DNA of 64,000 bases, taken from Sphingomonas endolithica. GTDB lineage: Bacteria; Pseudomonadota; Alphaproteobacteria; Sphingomonadales; Sphingomonadaceae. The position numbers were made by a program, and so were the translations under genes. The notes below the pieces were generated by a model. It worked only from the letters and a program-made list of their open reading frames with translations, did no database searches and was not told the DNA's origin. Below, in pieces: positions 20,817 through 29,092 of the stretch. Position 1 is the stretch's first letter, and the number at the start of each line of letters is the position of its first letter. The DNA is taken from positions 806,001 through 870,000 of the forward strand of contig NZ_CP103057.1 in the NCBI RefSeq assembly GCF_025231525.1, in the 5' to 3' direction.

Positions 20817-21881
20817 ATGCGCTTCAGCAAAAGTTTTTCGCCCGCAGGCGCCGCTATTCTGGCGCTTGCGGTAGGACTGGGTGGCTGCGGCAAGATCGAG
20901 CCGAACGATCGGCAGGAACCAGGCCGCATCCGCGCCGAAGCGAAGCGGCAACAGGCCCGCTGCGCCTCGTCGGTCGCCTATGATCGGCTGAAAGGCCTGC
21001 TGTTCGACCAGGCCACTGCCCGCTACCGAGGCGACCGTGCGAACCTCGACACACTGGCGGATTATTCCACCGCGCGGATGGAGAACCCCGTCGTCGACCG
21101 ACGCGATGCTGCGCTGGACATTACCGGCTGCAAGGGCCGCTTCATCCTCGACATCCCGCCCGGTGCGGAGCGGGCCTTTGCCGGCGAGCGCCGCCTGCAG
21201 GCGGACGTCAGCTATACGGCGCAGGCCGCGGCCGACGGCAACGGCTTCGTCTATCAGCTGAGCGGCGCCGAACCGATCGTATCGCGTCTGGCGGCCTTCA
21301 ACCTGACGAGCGGCGCGTTCCAACCGCCGCCTGCCATCGACCAGAGCGGCGATACGCCAGCACCGGTCGCGCTCGCGCAGGCAGACGCGCCCCTGCTGCC
21401 GCCCCGTCCGCAAGCGGTGCCCCAAGCCGCCCCCGGGGCAGCCGACAGCGCGCCGCCGCGAGACACGCAGGCGCCGGTACGGGGGCGCAAGACGGACGAT
21501 GCCGACCGTCCCCACCGCGTGGATCCTACGGCTCAGGCGTCGGGCGACACCCCGCGCCCATCAGGTGCTTCGGGCGAGGCGACGGTCCGCGCCTTCTACG
21601 CGGCACTGCGCGCGGGCGACGGCAACGCCGCATCCGCCCGGATCATCTCCGAAAAGCGTGCGAGCGGATCGTTCTCCCCCGGAGCGATGACGCGCTTCTA
21701 CGGCAAGCTGGCCGAACCGGTACAGGTTCGGGAAGTCGTGGCCGTGTCCCCCGGCGCATACCGCGTCAGCTACAGCTATGCCGCCGGCCGGTCGCGGTGC
21801 AACGGCAGCGCGATCGTCAGCCTCACCAACCGCGGCGGCAGCGACCTGATCCGCTCGATCCGCGCGCTCAACGGCTGCTGA
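20817..21881 (+). CDS. predicted lipoprotein with C-terminal NTF2/SnoaL-like region, unknown function
   Basis: From ATG 20817 (GGGGGATCAGG upstream) the product has 354 residues. A signal peptide ends in the lipobox LGGC with Cys24. An N-terminal domain (about 30-165, with the paired cysteines CASSVAYDRL and ITGCKGRF) is followed by a Pro/Ala/Gln-rich linker (about 180-245) and a C-terminal region (TVRAFYAALRAGDGNAASAR to the end) that looks like an NTF2/SnoaL cone. I do not recognise a named family. It follows rpoD by 43 nt. Confidence 0.7.
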   Translation: MRFSKSFSPAGAAILALAVGLGGCGKIEPNDRQEPGRIRAEAKRQQARCASSVAYDRLKGLLFDQATARYRGDRANLDTLADYSTARMENPVVDRRDAALDITGCKGRFILDIPPGAERAFAGERRLQADVSYTAQAAADGNGFVYQLSGAEPIVSRLAAFNLTSGAFQPPPAIDQSGDTPAPVALAQADAPLLPPRPQAVPQAAPGAADSAPPRDTQAPVRGRKTDDADRPHRVDPTAQASGDTPRPSGASGEATVRAFYAALRAGDGNAASARIISEKRASGSFSPGAMTRFYGKLAEPVQVREVVAVSPGAYRVSYSYAAGRSRCNGSAIVSLTNRGGSDLIRSIRALNGC

Positions 21882-22032
21882 TCAGCGGCGGGCGGCATTA
21901 GGCCCCGCATCGACCAAAGATCAGCCGCGGCATCCCGCCACTGGCAAGCCGATCGCCCCACTGACGCTATCGGCTTCATCGCCTAACGGCATCGAAAGCT
22001 TGCGATACGGCTGTCTACTGGAGTCGACGCAG

Positions 22033-22644
22033 TTAGGGTGCAAGCGGCGCTAAGTCGGCTGCCGATACCCAACCTTGCGACCAGACGTCCCGTTCGGAGG
22101 GATAGACGACCCGGACCTGATTCCCTTGGCGGGATACGATCCCGACGACATCGCCCTTGACCAGGTACGCGCGCCCTACCGGGCCGCCTGGCGCGGCCCT
22201 GAACCCCACGCGTGCGGTTCTCACCTTTGCCAAGTCGGTCCAAGAACCCACGCGGATCTGATCAAGCTCCGCACCGCTACCGGCTTCCGCTTCGGGCGGG
22301 AGAACCAGGCCGCATCCGGGCAGGCTCCTGACGCGCGCCATGCTGAACATGACCTCATCGGCCGCACTTGCGGTGATCCGACCACTCAGGTTCGGTGATC
22401 CTACGGTGCGGATCACCGCCTGGTTACCGCTCGCCCGTCCGACGAAGTCGAAGATGCAACGCTTAGTTACACCGTCGCCCTGTTCCATGTTGAAGTGGCC
22501 GACGACGCGGCCAGAGGGTGACACCGCCAGCACGAACCCTTCATAAAAGCCCGATCGCAGCGGCGCCGCAGCAGCCGCGACCGGCTCGGCACATCCCCAC
22601 GTCGCTACCATCAGGCCAATCGTGGCCAGTGACTTCACCTGCAT
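22033..22644 (-). CDS. secreted protein with SH3-like C-terminus, partner of the muramidase
   Basis: 203 residues with a signal peptide (MQVKSLATIGLMVATWGCAE; cleavage probably near 25, or lipidation at a non-canonical Cys18). The mature part is rich in beta strands. Its last 75 residues (VGFRAAPGGPVGRAYLVKGD, VRVVYPSERDVWSQGWVSAADL) resemble a bacterial SH3 domain, which often binds peptidoglycan. Its ATG overlaps the muramidase stop (TTTAATG), so the two are translationally coupled. A periplasmic inhibitor or binder of the muramidase is one reading; a lysis accessory is another. Confidence 0.65.
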   Translation of the reverse strand: MQVKSLATIGLMVATWGCAEPVAAAAAPLRSGFYEGFVLAVSPSGRVVGHFNMEQGDGVTKRCIFDFVGRASGNQAVIRTVGSPNLSGRITASAADEVMFSMARVRSLPGCGLVLPPEAEAGSGAELDQIRVGSWTDLAKVRTARVGFRAAPGGPVGRAYLVKGDVVGIVSRQGNQVRVVYPSERDVWSQGWVSAADLAPLAP

Positions 22645-23705
22645 TAAACTTTTCCTCCCAAGCGTTTGTAGGCGCGTTCAAAACGTTTGTCGTAATCGCC
22701 ATAATCCTTGCCGTTATAGGCATAGGCCATGGCCGCGAAATCCTTGCGCCGTAGCGCGGCGATCATGCCGGGACGGCCTTTGCAATAACCGACAAATGCC
22801 TGCAATTGTCCCAGAGATCCCTGTTTCATCGCTTCCACGAAGGCGAAAACGTCCTTGTACCCACACGACTCATAATTGAAGCCCATCACTTGGCACATGC
22901 CCCAGGATGTGGCCTTCAGCGCCGCCGCGGCATTCAGTTCCATCGCCTCGTTTAAGGTCTTCCAGGCCGTGGTCTGGTCTTTATTGTTCTTTTGCCACTG
23001 CCAACCCGCCTTCTTCTTGTAGCGATAAGAAAGCAACGGATGCGTCTCGTCATAGTGATGATGCGTGTATTTCTGAAACCAATGCCCTTCATAGGCGATG
23101 ATCGGCAGACCGGCCGGCCCGAACCCTGATTTGCCGCCCGATTCGACCTGAGCACAGGCGCGGACCAGTAGCGGATCTATACCGGAGCCCAATTGTGCCG
23201 CGGCATTGACGTAGTCCTGATCGGTTACGCCGATTTGGGTGGGGTTGCCACGTGTGGGAACCGCCCCTGCGCCTGCCGAGCGACCGCCAGGAGTAGGGCT
23301 GTTCACCCGCCGCACGGTGGATCGCTCGGCGAACAACGAGGACCAAGCGCCCTCCATCGCCTGGCTCAACGACGACCATTTGCTCGCCGCCCACTGGCTC
23401 CACGAAGTGTCGGTGCTCGGCGTCGGCGTACGGCGGCCAGCCCCCTTTCGCGACGCATTTGCCAGCAGGACTTGGATCGTGCGGCCATTCGGGTCAACCC
23501 GGCTGTCGGGGTGCGGGTAATGCAGGACGTCGCGCTGAAATCGAGCGATGCGGGCGACCAATGCGGGGGAACAATGACCGTTTTCGGGAAGCGCCGCGTT
23601 GCCGTCCACCAGGTTGAACAGGTGCTGCACGGTTCGTACATCGGATGCCCTGTTGGCGGCGCGGTGGCCTGATCCGACGGAACTACTCAAGATGGATACT
23701 GACAT
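22644..23705 (-). CDS. N-acetylmuramidase (DUF3380 type) with N-terminal peptidoglycan-binding-like domain
   Basis: 353 residues without a signal peptide. Residues about 1-85 (DVRTVQHLFNLVDG, ARIARFQRDVL) form a PG-binding-1-like helical domain, a Ser/Thr-rich linker follows (about 86-155), and residues about 160-353 match the N-acetylmuramidase/DUF3380 family, with the probable catalytic Glu188 in QVESGGKSGFGPAG and the WGMCQVMGFNYESCGY block. This class cleaves the glycan chain and is known from phage endolysins and from type VI effectors. It is transcribed away from the terminase genes, 103 nt after them. Confidence 0.8.
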   Translation of the reverse strand: MSVSILSSSVGSGHRAANRASDVRTVQHLFNLVDGNAALPENGHCSPALVARIARFQRDVLHYPHPDSRVDPNGRTIQVLLANASRKGAGRRTPTPSTDTSWSQWAASKWSSLSQAMEGAWSSLFAERSTVRRVNSPTPGGRSAGAGAVPTRGNPTQIGVTDQDYVNAAAQLGSGIDPLLVRACAQVESGGKSGFGPAGLPIIAYEGHWFQKYTHHHYDETHPLLSYRYKKKAGWQWQKNNKDQTTAWKTLNEAMELNAAAALKATSWGMCQVMGFNYESCGYKDVFAFVEAMKQGSLGQLQAFVGYCKGRPGMIAALRRKDFAAMAYAYNGKDYGDYDKRFERAYKRLGGKV

Positions 23706-23808
23706 CGATGCCTGCCCCCAAATCGTCTCAGTGCTTAAAGCATGTTAAAGGCGAGACGCCTTTGCGCACGATCGGTTCCATCTTCCAAGCGCGCGTGTTC
23801 GCCACCCT

Positions 23809-25353
23809 TCAAACCTCCCGCACCCGCACACCCACCGCGCGCATCACCTCGCTGACGCCCCACACCATCGCATCGGCGCGATCGGGCGACGTTCCCGGGC
23901 CCTCATAGCCGCCGCCGGCGATCATGCCGAGCAGTTGCGCCTCCAGCTCGGCCATGCGGCCGTGCAGCCGCGCCCTGCCCGCCTCGAATAATTGCGCGAC
24001 CGGTTCCGCGCGCACGCTCTTGCCGTGTCGCGCGTTGACCAGCCGCACCTGCAACGCCGGATCCGCGGCGAGCAGCACCGCCCTGACCATCTTGCCGCCC
24101 TGGTTGGCCTCGGCCACCACCTCGCGGGTGCCGTGGCAGGCTGCGGCATCGGCCACTGCCTGCGCCCAGCCCTCGGGCGAGCGGGCGGTGACACTGTGGT
24201 CGGCGAGGATGTGGGCGATGGCGCTCGGCGGATCGCTTGCCCGGGCGCAGGCGATGATGCCGCAGGTGCCGTCGCCGGACGGCGGGTCGACCGCGATGAG
24301 CGTGCGGGTGAAGGGGGGAGCTTCCGTGCCGAAAGCCCCCGCTCCACCCTGCGCCCGCTCGCCCCCCTCCGCCGTTCGTCCCGAGCTTGTCGAAGCCTGT
24401 CCTGAGCGACTGCCGCAGGCAGGCAGTCGAAGGGGACATGCCCCAAACGGAACCGGAGTCTTGAGGTCGTCGCTTGTGGCATGCCCTTCGACAAGCTCAG
24501 CACGAGCGGGGATTGAGCGGGCGTGGCGATCGACCCGCGCCTGCTCGATCAACGCCACCGTCCACAGCGCGCCCGCCGCATCCGGCAGCAGTTCCCCGTC
24601 CAGCTCCTGTCGCCCAAGCCTCGTGCCCGCATACAGCGCCTCGACGCGTGCCTTGTAGGCGGACGAGATGTGTGGGTTGGCGCGGGTGCCGCCACCGGTC
24701 GTCACCGTCCCCTTTTCGTCCATGATCGCGCGCAGCACGGGGCCTGCGCGCGGGGTTGTAGTAACGAGCGCGCGAGGGTGGGCGCCGAGCCGAAGGCCTA
24801 GCTGCAGCATGTCCCACGTGTCGCGGGCGCGCTCCCATTTGGTGAGTTCGTCGCACCACGCATAATGGTGCTCGGGGCCGCGCAGCGCCTCTGGACTGGC
24901 ACCCGAGAACAAGGTCGCCTCGGCGCCGGTGCGGAAGGTCAGGCGCCGAAGCGAGGGGTGCCACTCCTTCAACAACGCGCCGGCAACCGCGATCAGGCCA
25001 CTCCTGCCCTCCACCATCACCCGGCGAGCGTCGTCCAGCGTCGCGCCGACCAAAGCGACGCGCAAGTCCGCGCCGCCTTCGGCGACAAGCGCGGTGACCC
25101 ACTGCGCGCCGGCCAGCGTCTTGCCGAAGCCGCGCCCCGCCTTGATCACCCAGGTCGACCAGGGCGTGCCGTCGGCACAGCCCTCGGGCGCGCGATGGCC
25201 CCGATGCGCCCAGCTCGGCCAATCGCCATCCGCCGCATCCGCCTCCTCGATGCTCAGGCTGCCGATCAGCCGTGCCGCCTGCCCCGGCGTGAGCCCGTCG
25301 AGAAGATCGAGGAAGGAGCCAGCGCCGCGGTCTGCAGCGGCATCACGCCGCAT
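23809..25353 (-). CDS. terminase large subunit (gene-transfer-agent/phage type) with in-frame repeat insertion
   Basis: 514 residues from the ATG at 25353, which overlaps the small-subunit gene. Walker A is GRGFGKT (73-79) and Walker B AWCDE (165-169). The RNase-H-like nuclease residues are Asp356 (LIAVDPPSG), Glu415 (VVAEANQGG) and Asp494 (RADAMVWG). The size without the insert and the motifs resemble the DNA-packaging protein of Rhodobacter-like gene transfer agents. Residues about 279-345 are unlike any terminase and are encoded by REP-like repeats (24372-24510), lying between ATPase and nuclease domains with the frame kept. No portal, capsid or tail gene follows. Confidence 0.85.
   Translation of the reverse strand: MRRDAAADRGAGSFLDLLDGLTPGQAARLIGSLSIEEADAADGDWPSWAHRGHRAPEGCADGTPWSTWVIKAGRGFGKTLAGAQWVTALVAEGGADLRVALVGATLDDARRVMVEGRSGLIAVAGALLKEWHPSLRRLTFRTGAEATLFSGASPEALRGPEHHYAWCDELTKWERARDTWDMLQLGLRLGAHPRALVTTTPRAGPVLRAIMDEKGTVTTGGGTRANPHISSAYKARVEALYAGTRLGRQELDGELLPDAAGALWTVALIEQARVDRHARSIPARAELVEGHATSDDLKTPVPFGACPLRLPACGSRSGQASTSSGRTAEGGERAQGGAGAFGTEAPPFTRTLIAVDPPSGDGTCGIIACARASDPPSAIAHILADHSVTARSPEGWAQAVADAAACHGTREVVAEANQGGKMVRAVLLAADPALQVRLVNARHGKSVRAEPVAQLFEAGRARLHGRMAELEAQLLGMIAGGGYEGPGTSPDRADAMVWGVSEVMRAVGVRVREV
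24372..24444. repeat. REP-like element, left copy, inside the terminase gene
   Basis: CCGTTCGTCCCGAGCTTGTC and onwards, with an internal small palindrome (TGCCGCAGGCAGGCA), is the well-known sphingomonad type of intergenic repeat. It shares GAGCTTGTCGAAG with the right copy, in inverted orientation. Confidence 0.8.
24479..24510. repeat. REP-like element, right copy, inside the terminase gene
   Basis: GCATGCCCTTCGACAAGCTC then AGCACGAGCGGG; reverse complement matches the left copy and the arm at 9549-9611. It encodes the peptide RAELVEGHA in the terminase frame. Confidence 0.8.
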
Positions 25354-25888
25354 CCCCGCCCCGCGCCTCCGAGTCCGCCGGCGCTGCATCCATGCTGCGG
25401 ATCGCCTCGACCTTACTCAGGATGCTCGCCCGTACCTCGTCCAGGCTCCGCCGCCGGGCCGTCTTTCCAGGACCGCCGCGTCCATTGTCCACCACGCTGT
25501 TGCGATGCGCGCGCAGCACGTTCATCGCCTGGTCCACCGTCATCTTCGGGGTCGGCCGCTCGACATCGAACGGCACATCGTCGATCGTGTCCACCGCCGC
25601 CTTCAGCAAGGCCAGTTCCAACCGTGCATAGCCTTGTTCGAGCGCAGCCTGCCAACGCGCCGCGAATTCGGGGCGCGTCTGCCGCAATCGATACACGGTC
25701 GGCGTCGAAAACCCTACCGCCTCCGCCGCCGCCGTCACGTTGCAGCTGGCCGCCAGATGATCGAAAAATGCCGCCTCGGCAGCATCGTTCCAGTGCCAGC
25801 CGGAATCCTTCAGCACCTGAGGGCGCCCGGTCGGGCCATAACGCAGCTTGCCGTTCCGCATGACGCGGTCACTTGAACTTTTCGTCAT
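25343..25888 (-). CDS. terminase small subunit-like HTH protein
   Basis: The ATG at 25888 has GGGGAG upstream and gives 181 residues. An HTH segment (CNVTAAAEAVGFSTPTVYRL, about 46-65) followed by RPEFAARWQAALEQGYARLE is typical of the small subunits encoded just before gene-transfer-agent-like terminases. These bind DNA and present it to the large subunit. The gene overlaps the large-subunit start by 11 nt. Confidence 0.75.
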   Translation of the reverse strand: MTKSSSDRVMRNGKLRYGPTGRPQVLKDSGWHWNDAAEAAFFDHLAASCNVTAAAEAVGFSTPTVYRLRQTRPEFAARWQAALEQGYARLELALLKAAVDTIDDVPFDVERPTPKMTVDQAMNVLRAHRNSVVDNGRGGPGKTARRRSLDEVRASILSKVEAIRSMDAAPADSEARGGDAA

Positions 25889-26142
25889 TTCCACTCCCCG
25901 CTCAGATCCTGAAATGTTCCACAATCAAGTGCTGAAGTCAAGCTGATCGAGCCCATCTGGTTCGTTTGATGGAGACGCCAAGTCAGGGGGACGGTGATCG
26001 ACATGCAAGCGCGCACCAGCCGATGCAGTCCCTCCGCGATTGCGGTGCCCCCGCACCGAAACCCGCAGGAGCAGCGGAATTGCCACCACTCCGGACGGGC
26101 TGCCTTGCGCGCCTTCGCCAAAGCGCGCTTGTGCCTGTCGCC

Positions 26143-26697
26143 ATGTGCGCCCTCCCCCCTTCTGCGTCCGATGCGCCGCGCGCGGAGATCGTTACCGCAT
26201 CCGAACTCGTGCGGCATTTCGGCCTCTGGCAGGAGCGCGCTGCGCGGGCGCCGGTCTATGTCATGTTCCGCGGACGGCCGCGGCTCGTGCTCACCTCGAT
26301 CGAGCTGATGGAGACCCTGCTGGCGCCGCACCTGCCCGATCGTGACGTCCAGGGGCCGGATCCGGCCGCCTTGCTCGATCTGATCCGCGACATGGTGGTG
26401 GTCGCCGATGGCGATCTACGCGTCGTGGCCGCCAGCCGCACCGCACGGGCATATTTCGACGCCTCGGTCGCCGCTGGCGTACCCGTCGAGACCTTGGTGC
26501 CGTTGGACGCACGGGATATCTTGTTGAAGGTGCTGCGCCATGTCGTGGCGGCGGGGGTCGCGCAGACCATCGACCTTTCTTCGCCCCGGCGTACCGGCGG
26601 CCTGCTCACGTTAACGATTGAGCCGCATCGCCGCGGCATTGCGCTGCTGGTGCAGGATATCACTGCGCCCAATCGCCCGCCGAATGCGGCGGGTTGA
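26143..26697 (+). CDS. Phd/YefM-like DNA-binding domain fused to a PAS domain
   Basis: Using the ATG at 26143 the product has 184 residues; the frame is open from 25966 but the extra 59 residues look unstructured. Residues about 15-60 (VTASELVRHFGLWQERAARA, VYVMFRGRPRLVLTSIELME) match the Phd/YefM antitoxin fold that binds operator DNA. Residues about 75-175 (LIRDMVVVADGDLRVVAASR to GIALLVQDIT) read as a PAS sensor domain. No RelE/Doc toxin is adjacent. It is divergent from the terminase small-subunit gene across 254 nt in which I see no other gene. A sensor-repressor is the simplest reading. Confidence 0.65.
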   Translation: MCALPPSASDAPRAEIVTASELVRHFGLWQERAARAPVYVMFRGRPRLVLTSIELMETLLAPHLPDRDVQGPDPAALLDLIRDMVVVADGDLRVVAASRTARAYFDASVAAGVPVETLVPLDARDILLKVLRHVVAAGVAQTIDLSSPRRTGGLLTLTIEPHRRGIALLVQDITAPNRPPNAAG

Positions 26698-26803
26698 AAG
26701 CTTAACCCCGCATACACCACGTCTTTACGCGCTTCGGTATAGACCCATGTTGCAAACGAATTTTGGGGCGGATTGGGCGCACCAAATCCACGGTTGGAGG
26801 ATC

Positions 26804-27469
26804 ATGGCTTTCGAAATGGCACGACTCGCGCGAAACGACGGCAGCTGGGGAGTGATCGCGTCGATTGCCGCCAACGATGGCAGCGCCGCGCACGAAATCC
26901 CGCGAAAGCTTGCCGCGCGTGACGTCGTCGCACGCGACTTTTCGGATACCGTGCATGCTCTTTGCATGCTACATGGACAGCAGCCCGGCCTGATCGAGCA
27001 TGCACTGCGCCGCAATGCCCAGCCGCTGGCGCAGGACTGGCTGCGCGAGGCATCCGAGGCCTTCACGGTCGAACGCCATTACCTCGCCCAGCTGGTTGCC
27101 GCCGCCGGCCATGCGCCTTCCACGCCGGGCCAGGCGGAATCGGAAGCCGCGATCATCGGCCAGCATCATGCGCTGGAAATGCTCGCCCAGTCGGAACGCG
27201 CCGGCTGCGCCACCGGAGCGGTGGTCGCCCTGCTGCTCGACTGGACGGTGATCCGACGGACGCTGGATGCCGCGGCCGAGCGCTTCGGCGTCACGCCCCC
27301 GCCGCTTGTGCTGCCGATCGATGCCGAGATCGAGACAATGGTGATGTCGCTTGGCGGATCGCCCGGCGTGGAGCGGGCCATGGCCTTCGGCGCGCAGCAA
27401 TTGCTCGCCCAGCATCGCGGCCTGTGGAACCTGCTCGATGCACGGGCCAGCGCGCGCGGCAGGCTCTAG
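26804..27469 (+). CDS. conserved hypothetical protein, all-helical
   Basis: GGAGG six bases before the ATG at 26804 fixes the start, giving 221 residues. The protein is predicted helical, with LARNDGSWGVIASIAANDGS near the N-terminus, QHHALEMLAQSERAGCATGA in the middle and two His/Glu pairs that could bind a ligand. There is no signal peptide or membrane segment. I do not recognise a family with certainty. It lies between the Phd-PAS gene and the MoxR gene. Confidence 0.65.
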   Translation: MAFEMARLARNDGSWGVIASIAANDGSAAHEIPRKLAARDVVARDFSDTVHALCMLHGQQPGLIEHALRRNAQPLAQDWLREASEAFTVERHYLAQLVAAAGHAPSTPGQAESEAAIIGQHHALEMLAQSERAGCATGAVVALLLDWTVIRRTLDAAAERFGVTPPPLVLPIDAEIETMVMSLGGSPGVERAMAFGAQQLLAQHRGLWNLLDARASARGRL

Positions 27470-27477
27470 TCCTGCTT

Positions 27478-27510
27478 GCGCCGGGGCGGCATAAGCCTCT
27501 ATCCCGGCGC
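27478..27510 (+). promoter_or_regulatory. inverted repeat touching the MoxR start codon
   Basis: GCGCCGGG at 27478-27485 and CCCGGCGC at 27503-27510 are perfect complements with a 17-nt loop. The second arm ends 1 nt before the ATG at 27512, and no Shine-Dalgarno is visible, so the hairpin may limit initiation. Confidence 0.35.
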
Positions 27511-27511
27511 C

Positions 27512-28366
27512 ATGAAACGTTTTGAAGGTACGCAGAGCTACGTCGCCACCGACGACCTGAAGGTCGCGGTCAATGCCGCGGTCACCTTGCGCCGGCCACT
27601 GCTGGTCAAGGGCGAACCCGGCACCGGCAAGACCGTGCTGGCCTATGAGATCGCCAAGGCAGTGGGTGCCGAGCTGATCGAGTGGAACGTGAAGAGCACG
27701 ACGAAAGCCCAGCAGGGCCTGTACGAATATGATGCGGTGGCGCGGCTGCGCGACGGCCAATTGGGCGACGAGCGCGTTCACGACATCGGCAATTATATCC
27801 GTCGCGGCAAATTGTGGGAGGCGTTCACGGCCGCCAAGCCGCCCGTCCTGCTGATCGACGAGATCGACAAGGCGGACATCGAGTTCCCCAACGATTTGTT
27901 GCAGGAGCTCGATCGCATGGAATTCCACGTCTACGAGACGAAGGAGACGGTTCGCGCGGTCGAACGCCCGATCGTCGTCATCACCAGCAACAACGAAAAG
28001 GAACTCCCCGACGCCTTCCTGCGCCGGTGCTTTTTCCACTACATCAAATTCCCCGACCGCCCAACGATGCAGGCGATCGTCGACGTCCACTTCCCCGGCA
28101 TCCAGAAGATGCTCGTCAGCAAGGCGATGGACATCTTCTACGACGTGCGTGATGTGCCGGGGCTGAAGAAGAAACCGAGCACCAGCGAGTTGCTGGATTG
28201 GCTGAAACTGCTGTTGCACGAGGACATGCCGCTGGAGGTGCTGCAGGATCGTGACCCGACCAAGGCAATCCCGCCGCTGCACGGCGCGCTGCTGAAGAAC
28301 GAACAGGATGTGATGCTGTTCGAACGCCTCGCCTTCATGGCCAAGCGGCAGCAGAACAAGGGCTGA
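27512..28366 (+). CDS. MoxR-family AAA+ ATPase
   Basis: 284 residues with Walker A GEPGTGKT (34-41), Walker B VLLIDEIDKAD (112-122) and the sensor-1 segment VVITSNNEKELPDAFLRRC. MoxR ATPases act as chaperones that mature or load metals into partner complexes, usually together with a VWA-domain protein, such as the one encoded at 29093. The intervening CHAP gene is on the same strand. The initiator is placed at MKRFEGTQSY, as in relatives. Confidence 0.92.
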   Translation: MKRFEGTQSYVATDDLKVAVNAAVTLRRPLLVKGEPGTGKTVLAYEIAKAVGAELIEWNVKSTTKAQQGLYEYDAVARLRDGQLGDERVHDIGNYIRRGKLWEAFTAAKPPVLLIDEIDKADIEFPNDLLQELDRMEFHVYETKETVRAVERPIVVITSNNEKELPDAFLRRCFFHYIKFPDRPTMQAIVDVHFPGIQKMLVSKAMDIFYDVRDVPGLKKKPSTSELLDWLKLLLHEDMPLEVLQDRDPTKAIPPLHGALLKNEQDVMLFERLAFMAKRQQNKG

Positions 28367-28487
28367 GCGGCTTGCCCTGGCTGGCTTAGAGCGAGGGGCA
28401 AACACGACCACCCGTAACGTGGTAACGCAACATTAAACCACATCTGGCTACGCAAGTTTCGGGGGGCACCCGTAACACGGAGCCCAG

Positions 28488-29054
28488 ATGCGGAATTTGT
28501 GTTTATACATCGCAGCGATTGGTGCGGTCACGGTAGCGATGCCGGCTCGCGCCGCGTCGCTGCTCGATTATGTCGGTCAGTGTGTGCCGTTTGCGCGTGC
28601 GGCGTCCGGCATCCAGATCTATGGCGACGCGTGGACCTGGTGGGATCAGGCCGACGGCAAATACGAGCGCGGAACGGTGCCACGCGTCGGCGCGGTGATC
28701 GCCTTTGCGAGATCGTCGAAGCTGCGGCTCGGCCATGTCGCGGTGGTCAGCCGTGTCGTCACGCGCCGCGTGCTGATGATCACCCACGCCAATTGGTCGC
28801 GCCAGAATGGCGAGCGCGGCCATACCGAACAGGACGTGACGTTGACCGACGTGTCACCCCGCAACGACTGGAGCGAGGTCAAGGTGTGGTACCGCGATCG
28901 TGACGGTCTCGGCAGCAGCATCTATACGGTCAACGGCTTCATCTACGGCATTCCCGATCGCGATGCGCCCGGCCGGATCACCCGCGCCCGCGCCGCACCG
29001 GAGCTGACCGGCCGCAATCCCGACTATGTCGGTGCGCTGATCGACGCCTACTGA
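28488..29054 (+). CDS. secreted CHAP-domain amidase/peptidase
   Basis: 188 residues with a signal peptide cleaved near ARA (22). The CHAP catalytic pair is Cys32 (YVGQCVPFAR) and His83 (RLGHVAVVS). The family hydrolyses peptidoglycan peptide or amide bonds. GGAG precedes the ATG. It is placed between the MoxR and VWA genes, with gaps of 121 and 38 nt, and may be co-transcribed with the VWA gene. Confidence 0.85.
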   Translation: MRNLCLYIAAIGAVTVAMPARAASLLDYVGQCVPFARAASGIQIYGDAWTWWDQADGKYERGTVPRVGAVIAFARSSKLRLGHVAVVSRVVTRRVLMITHANWSRQNGERGHTEQDVTLTDVSPRNDWSEVKVWYRDRDGLGSSIYTVNGFIYGIPDRDAPGRITRARAAPELTGRNPDYVGALIDAY

Positions 29055-29092
29055 CGCTCGACACCGGCGCACGGCTCGCCCAAGGTGGCGCC

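Noticed and set aside
23734..23747. TTAA-N6-TTAA upstream of the muramidase, similar to a CtrA site (CtrA controls gene transfer agents)
   Set aside because: CtrA half-sites are spaced by 7, not 6, and the flanks do not fit; single weak match.
25889..25915. GGAAC on the minus strand upstream of the terminase genes as an EcfG promoter
   Set aside because: The base pattern 16-17 nt downstream is GGGG, not CGTT.
25885..26331. Minus-strand Cys-rich ORF (CSCGFRC) between terminase and the Phd-PAS gene
   Set aside because: No ribosome site and overlap with the better-supported plus-strand gene; probably a shadow.
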